Origin: Eulemur rufifrons | Lineage: Eukaryota > Chordata > Mammalia > Primates > Lemuridae | Reading direction: 5' to 3' | Assembly: GCF_041146395.1 (NCBI RefSeq) | Contig: NC_091000.1 | Location: forward strand, 14,088,501 to 14,152,500 | Length of the DNA: 64,000 nucleotides | Part shown: one piece after another, positions 49,991 through 62,600 of the stretch | Numbering within the stretch: position 1 is the first letter of the stretch | How the letters are laid out: each line of letters starts with the position of its first letter | Translations under genes and position numbers: made by a program | The notes under the pieces: model-generated | What the model was told of the DNA's origin: nothing | Database searches by the model: none | The model's input: the letters and a program-made list of their open reading frames with translations, nothing else

Positions 49991-51699
49991 AAATGTGATA
50001 ATTTAGTTTTAAAGTGTTGGATTGACTGTATTCCAGAAACCTTAAGAAAATGTGTCTGAGGTGGTCATTTGGTTTCTACTTTATGTACCTATAAATTACA
50101 TTTGGGAATACAGTATGATGTCCTTTATTTTTTAATTAAAATATATAAAACACTGCAAAAGACTTTCTTCTTGTGCAGGTGGATGACAAAATGAAGAAGA
50201 AACAAACTTCCCATCTTATTTCCCCCAAGAGATTAAAATCTTTTGTTAATACTTATATTTAGATGTTTTAAAACTGTAAACATTTTTTAAAAACTATTCT
50301 GCTTCATAGGATATTATCCCAGGATTATTAGAAGAAACCAAGCAGAGCAATCTCAGGGAAGGGAGTTTCTGGCACCCGGTGAAGGCTGTCATACTTGGTA
50401 GATGAATGTGTGCACACATCAGCAAATCCTCTCACTGAACGCACTCTCCCTCACCAATATTCTTACTTTGCCACTGACTTTGACGAGCAGCCATGCATTC
50501 CTGCAAAGTTATTAGTCCTCCTGTTCTCATGCCCAACTCTTAAATACTCCCTGGAAACCAGAGCTTCAGGCTGGTGCGTCCTGGATGCTGCTTCCTTCTT
50601 CCACTCCCAATATCCATCCTTCTCTTTTTAGCAGGAGACTGATTTCCCCCACTCCATCTTGAAGTTGAGGACTTAAGATTGCATTTTGGCATTGCACGCA
50701 GGGCACCCTAAAGCTAAGGAAGAGGAGTCCCCTTGGAGGTGGCATTTTACAGCTTGCTTTATTACGCTCTCAGGTATCACAAAGAATTAAGACAGACAAA
50801 GTTTCTCCTAATTCCTGTTGATACCCTGGGCTACTAGTTTGGGTTTTAATTACCAATGAATACCAGTGGCAAAGTAGGCAAAATTCTTTTAACAGTTCAT
50901 TTTGGCAATTCAGAGCACTGATTTCCTATAACTTAGTCTAGTATTTTCATTAAAAGGAGTAAAGAAAAGCTTCCGAGTTCCTGGTATCCCCTTGGCAATG
51001 AGCATCCTGGCTCAGCCTTCGGATTCCATCACCACCGTTTCCCAGGTGAATGCTTGGCTTCTTTGGGAAAGTACATTGAAGCTGAAATGGCACCCAGTGT
51101 CCCTGCTTCCATGCAGCTTTGAGTGTCTGGGAACACATTCAGTGTCTCTGGGCACCAGGAAAGCCTCTGTCACTTTTCAGCAGGTGAGTGTGATGGTGCC
51201 ACACATGCTATGATAAAAATGAACGAGACAAGCGCAACCACCTAAGGTGAATCTAGTCTTCCCATCAGACAAAAACATGAAAACCTAAATTTTAGAGATA
51301 GAATTTAAGAAAAATAATTGAAGTCAGAAATAAAACATTTAAAAATTCAAATGTTTACTAGCATTTTTTCTAATGGATATTTATTAATAACTTATAAATC
51401 TCTTTTGTTTTAAACTGAACCCTAATTCCCAAGGGTAGAAGATAAAGATTGTGACAAATAGCAAGTGGTCTTCAAATCCAGTATGTGTGGCTGTATCTCA
51501 GACAATCCAGGTGAAAATGACATTCAGCAGCGTCCAAACACCCTGAAGGAGCCTGGAATTTTATAAGGCACCTGAGTTTTCTAAGGGAATTTTAAATGGG
51601 TGTCAAGTAAACGAGCAAAAATGAAATCTAGGTAGGGGAACATTGACAGACCCTACCTGCCTGGCCTGCCAAGGGATATGGAGATAAAAGGCCTTCAGG
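49991..51699. other. Intergenic, nothing recognised
   Basis: About 1.7 kb without a supportable repeat, exon or RNA gene. Confidence 0.4.
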
Positions 51700-51700
51700 G

Positions 51701-51750
51701 GAAAAAAAAAAAAACAAAAAAAAAACACACACACACACACACACAAAAAC
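51701..51750. repeat. A-rich and (CA)n microsatellite
   Basis: Runs of A broken by C, then ten CA units, then CAAAAAC. Confidence 0.92.
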
Positions 51751-52011
51751 GGGCAGACACCAATTCTATGTGGTTGCTTGGATTCTTCTGTAATAAAAGT
51801 GTTCAGCACTAATCAATGTAACTCAAAGTAATGGTTGTAAGACCTCATGCAAATGGCTTAGTCCCTTCCAACTAGCTCAAAGGACCATGCTATTTTTAAA
51901 AGTAAAATAAAATACAAAGCCTTCAGTTTAAAATGCTGCCTAATATTTTAGAAGTACAAAGTATTGTTAAAAAAAAAAAAAAACAAAAATAAGAAACAAC
52001 AAATAGTGCCG

Positions 52012-52795
52012 ATTTGGGCAGGTAAAATTCTAAGATGTCCCCAAAGAACCACCTCCCCCGCCCTGGGGTACGTGGTATAATTCCCCCCTTGAGTGTGCCT
52101 GTGACCTGTGAATGTGATGGGAATTCCCATGAGGAGGTTACTGATCAGCTGACTTTTAATCAAAAGGGAGATTTCTGATCTCCTGGGTGGGTCACCTGAC
52201 CTAATCAGGTGAGCCCTGAGGTCAGGAAGACTGGGAGCTCCGGGGAAATTCCTTTCTTTTTTTTTTGTTGGGAGACAGAGTTTCACTTTGTTGGGAGGCC
52301 TAGGCTGGAGGATTGCTTGAGGTCAGGAGTTCAAGACCAGCCTGAGCAAGAGTGACACCCCGTCTCTACTAAAAATAGAAACAAAAATATTAGCGGGGCA
52401 TGGTGGCGAGTGTGAGGGAAATTCTTGTTGAGGTAAGCTACCACATTGAGTGGGCCAAGGAGCTAAGACCTGCGTCAAGACGAGGCTGTCAAGAACGCAG
52501 GGACAGCTAGCAAGAACGAGGGAAGCTCAATCCTATAGTTACCAAGACGAGACCTCAGTTCTACAACTGCAAGGAACTGAATTCTGCCAACAACCCCGTG
52601 TGCTTGGAGGAGGACCCTGAGCCTCAGAGGAAAACACAGCCGACCTGACGGCTTGATTTCAGCCTTGTGAGACTCAGCCTGAGCAGAGGATGTGGCCACG
52701 CTGTTCCTGGCCCTTCTGATCTGCAGAATGAGAGCTAATAAATGGCGGTTATGGTAATTTGCTATGGAGCAACAGAAAACTAATATCCCAATGTT
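52012..52795 (+). mobile_element. MLT1-type MaLR LTR, sense, split by a rearranged Alu
   Basis: The left part (52012-52251) reads AGGTAAAATTCTAAGATGTCCCC, CTTGAGTGTGCCTGTGACCTGTGAATGTGATGGG. The right part (52416-52795) reads CTCAGTTCTACAACTGCAAGGAACTGAATTCTGCC, CTTGATTTCAGCCTTGTGAGACTC, GAGAGCTAATAAATGGCGG (polyadenylation) and the end AGCAACAGAAAACTAATA. All are in MLT1 order. Confidence 0.82.
52252..52415. mobile_element. Rearranged Alu: inverted 3' end fused to a sense left monomer
   Basis: It begins with a T tract and GAGACAGAGTTTCACTTTG, which is the Alu 3' end in reverse. Within about 25 bases it switches to a sense left monomer (GGAGGATTGCTTGAGGTCAGG to GGGGCATGGTGGCGAGTG). GGGAAATTC flanks both sides, at 52243-52251 and 52416-52424, indicating a single insertion event. 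Confidence 0.8.
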
Positions 52796-52824
52796 CTTCC
52801 GAACAGCAGAAACCAATGGTTAAG

Positions 52825-54440
52825 AGCACATTCCAGTCTTTCAGTTTAAGATGGCAGAGTGTTGCATTTCTGTCCCCTTTCTTCCCTTGAAAATCAATCC
52901 AATAATTAAAAAAAACCAAAAACATGATTTTAAAAAATCAATCCAAAACAGGAAAAGGTAGGAAAAGTTAAAAAAAATAACTCCACTTTCAATGCCACTA
53001 AGAGGCATTGTTAACTCCAAACCACACTATGGCAGGTGAAGAAGGAGGGGTAAGTCACGTCTTTGGGAAGGACATCAGATGTCAGAGCCAACAGCAACAG
53101 GCCAATTTGTTATGCACACTGGAAAGGCGAGAGGACGGGGTGGGAGTAGCAGGGACATTGTTTTAGTTGATTCACGCTGTCAGACCCCACAGTCTCAGCT
53201 CTATCCTGAGCAGACTCAGCAACAACAGGCAAAGAGAAAGAAGCAGGAATGTTCCCTAACCCAGAGCTGGAGGACTAAATGAATGACAAAACTCCAGTCC
53301 CCTTAACTGGCCAACTTTAAAATAAGAGCAACAATATTTCTCAGGCTGGACAGAAAGACTCTTCAAAGAAAAGACATACAGAAATCAGTAACGCAAGCTG
53401 ACCATCCCACCAGGTCACAGGAAGTTGACCAGTTAACAAGTACCACCCACGGCTTTCCACCAGGTAGAGCACCTCATTAGACATGAAATTAAGCAAGAAG
53501 AAAGCTTTCAAAGTGAAAAAGGGACCAAAGCCCATGGGAAGGAATATGGAAAAAAAAACCTCAGAGCAAAACTAGGCAAAATGGGAAGACTGCTTAAAAA
53601 AAAAAAAATTAGAAAAAAAGATACTAGGGAGGCCAAGTAACAGGAATAAATGACTACATATCATATAAAAGGAACAATTAGAACAAGACCAAACTCTTAA
53701 AAATTATAGCAGAATCAAATGTTTTAACAGAAGGAATGGAAGATAAAAGTGGAGTAAATCCTAGTAAGTGGAACAAAAGACAAAGATGGGCAATAGAAAT
53801 TCAATCAAAAAAGGAGAGGATCGATTTAGCAAGTTAAAGAGCCAACAGTTATGAGTCTCAGAGAGAGAACTGAGAAGTCAGAGGCCAACAAGTTATCAAA
53901 GAAATACACAAGAACATTCCCCACGGTGTGGGTTTCCACAGTGATAGCTGAAGAGCAATGCAAGGGAAAGGGCTCACACCAAGACACATCACCAGGAAAC
54001 CGCACGATGTTGGAGAGAAAAGGAATGTCCCAAAAAGAAAATCACAAAAAGATTTTTGAAAGTGATATTAGGTCACAAATAATAACCTGGGAATAGGAAT
54101 AACTTTGGACTTTTCAAAGGCAACATCGGAAGCTAGAAGATACTGGTTCAATGACTTCAAAATTATGAATGAAATTTACTTCTAAACCAGAAATCTATAC
54201 CTAATCTATTAATCAAGTATGAGTAGAATACAGACATCTTCAGAAACACAAAGTCACATAAATTACTTCCCAAGCACTCTTTCTCAGAAAAGAACAGGAG
54301 GATGCACTCCGCCAAAACAAGAGTGAAGCCCAGAGAAACTTATGGATCCATGGTGAGGAGGATATTCAGGATGACAACAAAGAGGAATCCCGGAAGACGG
54401 CTGTGCAGACCTTCTAGGGGGAATCACCACCAGCCAGAAG
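52825..54440 (+). mobile_element. Old L1 or HAL1-like LINE 5'/ORF1 region, sense
   Basis: The clearest part is 54060-54420: CAACATCGGAAGCTAGAAGATACTGG, CCTTCAAAATTATGAATG-like, CCAGAAATCTATACCTAATC, AGACATCTTCAGAAACACAAAGTC and GCACTCTTTCTCAGAAAAG...GAGGATGCACTCCGCCAAAAC. This matches the ORF1-region pattern of HAL1/L1M elements. The left part (52825-53640) is assigned only by position and A-rich composition. All frames are broken. Confidence 0.55.
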
Positions 54441-54549
54441 GGCTCCCTGAGGGGAATGGCCAAGGGCAAGAAAAGGACCTGACAGATTTTCCAATAGCTT
54501 TGAATAGGTAGTAAGAGGCATTTTCCATGAGAGGCCACATTTGTCTCTT

Positions 54550-54882
54550 CTCTTTTTCTTGACTTCCCAGTCACACTCCCACATCCAGGGAACCACATGG
54601 TGCTCTCCCTCATCTACTTCAGGATTTGACTCAAATGTCTGCTTGTCATCAAGGCCTCCCGCCCGCCCCCCATCACACACATTCCTTCCTAAATCACAAC
54701 TTCTGTCCTCGGTACTCACTACTCTATACACTACTGTTATCCTATTTACTGATTGTCTCCTCCCGCCATCTGTACCCACCAAATATAAGGGGCAAGGCGG
54801 CAGAGAATTGATGTCTGTTAGTGTGAAATAATATATAGTAGGTGACCAAAAAATATTTTTGAATAAATGAATGAAATAGTCA
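54550..54882 (+). mobile_element. L2 LINE 3' end, sense
   Basis: ACTCAAATGTCTGCTTGTCATCAAGGCCTCC, ATTTACTGATTGTCTCCTCCCGCCATC, and the tail TAGTAGGTGACCAAAAAATATTTTTGAATAAATGAATG match L2. Confidence 0.72.
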
Positions 54883-55889
54883 CAAGTTTTAAAAAATAAG
54901 TAAAATAAAAATCAAGGCAGTTGTTTAAGAAAAAGAGAAGGTTGCAAAGTAAATCGAGATAAATGCTATACGCTACTTAGCTCAGCAGTGAATACTTACA
55001 CAATCAAAATACTGGAAACACTGCATATGGACCAATCTGGAAATTGTGCTGTAACTAATGGTAAGATAACAAGACTGATGAGGATTTGTTAGGTTATATG
55101 GTTTCCTCCAACATCATACAGAGTCAATAGGCAATTTCTAACTTTAATGACTCAGGAAAAATAATGTATACATTTGAAAATATGAAAGGAAGAATGAGCA
55201 AAATAGCTTAAAGAGTTGTACGTGGGTAGAGTGCATGGGACTGCTGTTTTGTTACATGTATTAAACTATGTATATATATTATTTGATAAAGTAAAACATT
55301 TACTTAAAGGGAAAAAGTGTCTTTCCAAAGTTCCAAAAAGCTTGATTTGTTGTAATTTATATCACAGTGGTTAGCATGTAGTAAGTATTCAATAAATATG
55401 TTGGATATACAGATGGATTTTGACTGTATAAAAACACAAGGGAAATAGCTTCTGGATTTCACACTGAATCTTACAGTATGTGTTCTTGAAATAAAATGCT
55501 TCATGAGACTTTGGTTTTGCTATAAATCATTGATAAAGTTGAAAAACATAGAGGCATTTAAATTAAAGCCAATAAATATGTACTAACAAGTTAAAAGTAT
55601 ATAAAGGAAAATTTCCTTAAGTTTTAGTTGCAAAATATTTATTATAAGAAAGTTACAATATTTACCTTGGTATCTACAGTTTTGAACAGTATTAAGTAGC
55701 CATATACTGCCACCTAGTGGCTACATCTGCATGTACAGCCTGACTGGCACCTGGAAAGAATTTCACATTTAAGCCACTATCCACTAAAAGGGAATACCTC
55801 TATGTCCATCCTTCCATTCATACATCCATCCTTCTATCTCAATTCAGCAACTGAATCCTGAACAGGAATGTAAATACACAGGAAAAATA
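54883..55889. other. Intergenic DNA just downstream of FAT1, nothing firm
   Basis: A/T-rich. GGTTAGCATGTAGTAAGTATTCAATAAATATG at about 55370 looks like another L2/MIR tail. Confidence 0.4.
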
Positions 55890-56697
55890 GGCAGTAAAGC
55901 TAAAGTATTTTATTAATAATTTATTGTCAGTAAGAAAGACTGGCTAATGATAGTTTTCAGTAAAAACCTTTACAAGACCATTGCATCACAAATATACAGA
56001 CACTATAAAAACCGTGTCATGGTGGTTTTGGTACTAAACAGGTATGCAGAAGGTCCCCATTACACTTTCCAATAATGAAAAATGTTTATAATTCTAAAAT
56101 ACAGCAACGCATGTAAGACATGTCCATGTATCAGATCTTTCCTCATTCTATGTACAGCTAGAAATGAATGACTATATTGAAATGTATTAATGAAATATAC
56201 TTCTGTGGAAAAGACATACAGTGAAACCCTGGTTATATTAAAAAATCAGGGTGCTAGGTAATGGCACTAACACCACCAAAATTCAATTTAAAACAAATGC
56301 ACAAAATATCTTGAAAATCTAGTTAAAACTATGAAAAATCAAATCTGTACATAAAATTTACAAAAAAAGACAGGAAAATTAAAATAATCAAATCTATATA
56401 AATACATGAATCATGCTAACAAGATGGTAGGACTGATTTTCGTTTCATTATTTTAACACAGACAAATGTAAATACCAAAAGATGTTCAGAAATGGCACAG
56501 CCAAGGAAAACCTCACCCAGTTACAGTAGGTTAGGACACTGGAAATGGCTAATGTCAAGAGGCGTGGGAGCCAGTGCAGCCATGCCCATTTCAGCTCGCC
56601 AAAAAAAGCGCTGAAGCACTGCCGCGGAGAACAATGCAGATTACTCATATAATCTCTAGGTTTGTTAAAGTCCAGGCACTTTGGGGGCAGTTGAGCG
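55890..56697 (-). other. FAT1: FAT1 3' untranslated region
   Basis: Runs from the base after the FAT1 stop down to two overlapping AATAAA signals on the minus strand (55920-55925 and 55909-55914). The sequence beyond them on the minus strand is T- and GT-rich (TATTTTTCCTGTGTATTTAC), as expected past a cleavage site. The resulting length of about 0.8 kb is reasonable for this gene. The cleavage point is approximate. Confidence 0.75.
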
Positions 56698-59600
56698 TCA
56701 GACTTCCGTGTGCTGCTGGGAGTCCAGCGGAGGGACTGTCACCTCTTCAAAGTGGCCGTCGTCTCCACTCTCATAGTCACTCATCATGACCTCAGACTCC
56801 ACTTCACAGCACGCTGACACGTCGGAGCAGGAAGCTGTGGAAGCGTACACAGACATGGGCATGTTTTCTACAGTGGGGGCTTCAAAGTTTCTTTGATACC
56901 CTGGAGGGTAAGGGGCATAGGGTTCTCTACAAGTACTATTCTCACCAGTGCCTTTTTTTTGAGGTTCAGACATATCGATGGGGTAGAAATTGGGCAAATA
57001 CTGATTCAGGTTGAACCTCTGCCGGTTTCTTGATGAAGAACCCAAACTACCTGCAGCAGGCATGTCTCTAGGAGGGTGTATGGATTCAAACTGATCGCTG
57101 AATTCTGGAGGCAATGGTGGCAGTTCGTCAGGTGCGGGGAAGTCCTCTGGCGGTGGTGGGAAATCACTTTCAATGTCATAACCTCCAGGATAATAGTCTG
57201 TATCGATGGCATTTGGATCTGCTGAGTACAGGGGTGTCTGCTCATCAATAACTTCGTAATTGGGGAACTCTTGTATATCGGGCAGAGGAACACTTGGCAT
57301 CCAATCTGATGTATCCCAGTGATATCCTTGATGGAAGAGAAAACAAAAGATTTCAGTGTGTTTCCTCCTGAGCTCTTCTGTCACAGAAAAAGAGCTCAGT
57401 GTATCAAAGACACAAAGATACAAATGCATTTATGATTTCATTCAAAGTCCATCCCTTTGGAAACCCTTTGTCTTTGCTTTGAAGCCATCCCTCTATCCAA
57501 CCCAGTTTTAAAGACCTCTACGAACCAGGCTCTATTTCTGAAATGTGGACTTAGGGTTTTATGTACACACCTACCATTCAAGGAAACAGAGTTCTAACAG
57601 TTCTAGCAGTATACTAGCATCTATATTATGTGCATTTTTCTACAAATGATTCCAATCATCTTTTCAACTTTTCTTCTATAATTTAGAACCCATTGCTCTA
57701 TATGAAGAAAAGTATTAGTTCAGTTTTAGGACATCAGTAAATAAGTTTGTCCTTTTAGAAAGGAGGAGTCTATACCAAGTAAAATATCAAATTTACTTGG
57801 TCTGCACTACTTGTCATTAAAAAAACCTAATTAATGCAACTTTTTAAAATAATGAAAGTAACCTTTAGCATGCTGAAATTTAGAAAATAAACTTCCTTTA
57901 TAATAATGCAATATAGTTAACATTAAAAACCACTATTTTTCATTAGCTCTAAGTAAGACAACAGATTACCTTAATATAGCTACATATCAAAGCATGCCTC
58001 TAAATCAAGCAAAATACAATCAAACAAGCATTGCAAGATATAACAAAATTTTGATAGAGTATATCAATCTTTGTTACTTTTAAAAGGACTAGGGATCATT
58101 TTAGACTATATAAAAGCATCACTATTAAAAAAAAAAAAACCTTCCAATTTAGGAACAGTTTTTTTTTTTTCTCCTTAGGATTTTTTAAATCCTTTGGTAG
58201 ATAGGAAAAGGTCAAGCAGTACGTGTTTAGAATGCAGCGCACAAACAACCACGTACGTAGTTACTGCTGCAAACACTGAGCAACCAAGTGAAGCAAGTCA
58301 GCACCGGGGTCACATCTTTACCAATTGTTTTTAGTGAGTATCAATGAACAACTGGCATGCATAAGTCACCTCTTGGTTTGCTGAGGTCAGGAGCAGCCAA
58401 AGATTCTTTTGGTGGCACAGTAGAAAGAAAAGAAAACATTCATAATTAAAACAGATGACGGCTGAAAGGCAATAAAGATAAGTACACAGTACAATGTAAA
58501 CTGTTTATAAAGGCCCAGTCAGCCATATACCACGTCTTTAAGCCATTATCTACGAAAATTCCAAATGGCTGAGAAACTTATGTAGCACAAATAAAATGGG
58601 ATATGGAAGTGGAGCAAAAAGATGGGTAATGGCCTAGAGACTTCATCAGAAAACTCAAATATTATTTTACTTTCTTTTCATTGTTTCTGATAAAAAAAAG
58701 CTGAAAATAGAATTTTCCTAGGAATAATTAAAATAAAACCTACAGGCTCTAATAAAATGTAAATTAATCAGGTTACTGAGGTGATAATCCAAATACACCT
58801 AAAGCTACACAATGTACACATACTTTACACATTACAACCTTCAAAAGTACATCAAATTCAGAGAAATTCAAGAACAAACTTAGATACTTAAAGATAGACT
58901 AAAAGCTGAAAATCTCTCCAGATCTTATCCATTTTGAGTATGATTTTATATTTACACTGTTAACCCTTCCCTAAAGAGAGCACTGGCCACGTTTATTCCT
59001 TCCCAATCTGAAACTACACTTGCTCTGCAGGGCCTCTCCCGCATTTCTGCAGAGCTCTGCACGAGGCAGAGGACAGGCATGCAAAGCTACCACCAGGCAG
59101 GGACACTGATGGCCACCCGGGCTGTGCTTCAGCTTCCTTCTTTGAAATGGGGTGAAAATCCCTTAGAGTTGTTATGCAGAGCAAGCACTAACTGCTAGGT
59201 ACAGTTAATAACTGTGAAAGTGGAAATCACGGGTAGAAATATGGTAACTTCAGTGATCTGCTAAACAAGGCCAATGCTTTCTATACATTCTATAATGTTC
59301 TTGAAGACACACGGAATAAACCAATTTAGAACAAATAATATTTGATTGATACTTCTCTCCCAGAAATTTAAACAAAAAACTGAAGAGACTGTGGTTGCTC
59401 TAAAAATCAACTTCCATAGAGCTTTTAAAAAGTCTAACAAAAAAATGTAGTAATTCCCCTTTAAAAAATCAGTTTTTGTTATTAAATAGGCAGTGGATAA
59501 TTCTTAACATTTAAGCTAGCTTTCAACTTTAAATTTATACTTCTTGCATATGCCAAAAAGTATTTTTCAATGAAGGAGACTGCAAGGAGGAGCTGTTTAA

Positions 59601-62600
59601 ATTCTGCTTCTTTAAACTCCAATAAGACTTAAGATATTGGAAGGTCATCATGTTAAAACTAAAATTCACCAGACAAAACACAGATAACTTTCCGATTCAC
59701 CGAGGAAAAACATGGTTCTCAAGAAAGTAAGCGTGAGCCTCACCAGTCACTGTGATCAGCACTGGCACCGAGCCCCAGCCCATCACGTCTGCACGAAACC
59801 TTCCCTTCTTCCCACTTAAATCTTGACAGCACGTATGTCTTAGCAAAAAGCATCCTGGAGCTTTCTGGTGATAACATCCCTACTCCTGACGGCCTATGCA
59901 AGTAGCTGTGGAAATGTGATTCCCTAGACCAGGAAAATCAGAACTGGGGACTTGTTAAAAATGCAGACTCTGAAGGCCCAACCGAGACCTACTGGACCAG
60001 AAACTCTGGTGCTGGGAACTAGAAATTAGACTTTTAACACACCCTCCAGGGATCTGATTTAGACCGCAGTTTGACAACTCCTAGCCTACGCCTTTCACGT
60101 GTGATTACCCCCAATTGCCATGCACTAATAAAGGACTAATTTAATTTAAAATAATTTGAGAAGGTGGTCAATGTTTTTTTCTTGAAATTTCAAACAGACA
60201 ACACCTCATATTAAATGATTTTCACTAAACCAAATTTGAAAATATACTTTTACCATGTTCCCCCATTTTCTTTGATCATACAAGGGAAAAACAAAAGTGA
60301 AGAATCAGCTATAGGTAATGTGGTATTACTATGAAGAGGATTTCTTATATTAAAAGAAACTTCAGGTAGTTACAATTAACTTCTTTATATTATACCACGT
60401 AAGATCCTAGGGGTACCTCTGGATGTCTATGTAAATCACTACAAATGGGAAAAAGTAACAAAAAGACATACATATAAAGAAATATTTTTGTGATGTACTG
60501 GTATTATGAATATACACACCTGCACAAAATAAAAGTACTCAACCCGCACAGAACCAACCACAAATTATTTTGTATAACATTACGACAGGCATAAGCACAG
60601 TACTCTAGTGACACAGTCACTATAGAACACACACACAAAGCACAGGCATTTATGACTATACCTTCTTTATTCACCGTGTCAACGACAGCATTGACAAGGT
60701 GTATTACAGTCACTATGGAAGCTTGTAAAAAGGTATAAAAGGAGTCAATTAGGAAAATCTTCAGTTAGAAAACAGTGCACGAAACAGAATTTCTTTATAT
60801 TATACAATTCCCACCTCATAACCTAGAAACGTGAAGTCAGGGCTTTAATATAACTACATACTATCATTAGGCATGACTCCTGCACCCTGACAGTGACACG
60901 TCTCAGAGACTTTTCTAATCAAGCTACATATTTGTTATTATTAATTGAAGGAGTAAAGTAACCATATTTTATTGGAATTTAGGAAAAGATTTTTTAGCTA
61001 TGAAGTTTTTCACAATAACAATTGTGGATTGTGTCAGGTCAGAACAACTCTTATTTTATAACATCTCATGGGCAAAAGACCTTCCTTCAAAGAATAAAAT
61101 CCTTGGCAAGCCACCCTTCTGGCTCCATTTAATGAACTCTTACATTGTCCCCGGAAAAAGAAATTTGAGGAGATACATATGCAATATAAATACAAAAATG
61201 CTTTTGTCCCTGCCCTATTTGCTCCCACTGCAAATTTTGTCTTTTTGCAAATAGACTAATAGCTGGTGAACAGAGAAGTACATACTGTTTGGCTGTTTCC
61301 TGTGTAAATTCCTTTGTCATTTGTGTATCACGCTATTTTAAAGCACTTATGCCAAGGATGATACGTATGCATGTGGTGGGCAGAAGGATGGCCCTCAAAT
61401 ATGTCCATGTCCTAATCCTGGGAGGCTGTGACTATGTCACCACACACGGCAAAAGGGAGTTTGCTGATGTGATCAAGGACCTTGAGATAGGGACTTTCAA
61501 ATTATCAGGGTGACTTAAAAGGGGAATATCTGTCCCAGCTATGGTTGGAGGGAGCTAATGAGACATAAGAATGATCAGTGAAATGCAATGTTGCTGTCTT
61601 TGGAAGGCAGAAGAAGCCATGAGTCAAAGAATGTGGGTACCTGTAGAAACTGGGAAAAGTTAAGGGAATAGGTCTTTCCCTTGAATTTCCAGAAGAGAAT
61701 GCAGTACCACTGATAGCTTGAGTTTAGCGAAACACACACGCTGGCCTCCTAAACTACAGAACTATAAAAAGATAAATCTATGTTGTTTTAAGCCACGAAG
61801 TTTGCGGTTAATCTGTGACAATAGCCTCAGCAAACTAGTAATACAATGCAAGTACAGACTCCGAACAAATTTTAAGACTAAAAATGATTAAATTATAATG
61901 ATTACAATAAAATAAAAACAACTCTGTATATATGTTTTTTTTCCTCACACTGTGTTATCTGGCAATTAATTTTCATAACTAATTTGGCTATAACTTATTA
62001 CAAGCACTCAGGAGGATAATTAAAAAGAATGATATTTCAAAAAAAGGAACTACGAAAAGAAAAAAAAGCCTAACAAAATTCTGAATGTATTGATGAAGAA
62101 CATTCAGGGGCTTAGATATAAATTATTACATAAACTGGCAACAGGAACTTCCTAGAATTAAAACTAATGAAAGAAATAATTCTTTCTTCTTGTTGGTTTA
62201 ACAAGTAAAGCTATATCCATACACTCCATTACTAAGAAATACAGGTATACTTTGATATCATAAGGAATGGAATACACCTAGGGCATCTTTAGTTTGGCAA
62301 AGCACTCTGCAATGTATCATGGACTTACAACTATATGTATGCAATGTACCGTGGACTGTATTCCTCTAGATCAAATAATTATTAGTGAGTTACTTCTATC
62401 AATAAAATATTTGAGATATGGAAACACATTACATTTTTATGCAAAAAAAATTGCCATTAAACTTACTAATTCTGAGATTTAAAAATTTCTGCTAGAAATT
62501 TACTTTATTGTGTTACTGAACATTGATAATTTTCCCTACTGGGATGTGTTAATCTGGTGAAGCTAGTTATCAATGCAATTTACCTTATATAATCAGACAA

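Noticed and set aside
57006..57293. 95-residue minus-strand frame within FAT1's last exon
   Set aside because: Out-of-frame shadow of the FAT1 coding exon.
60504..60713. 69-residue minus-strand frame treated as a separate small protein
   Set aside because: Its first part is the candidate 60-nt FAT1 exon and the rest is read-through past the GTATAG donor.
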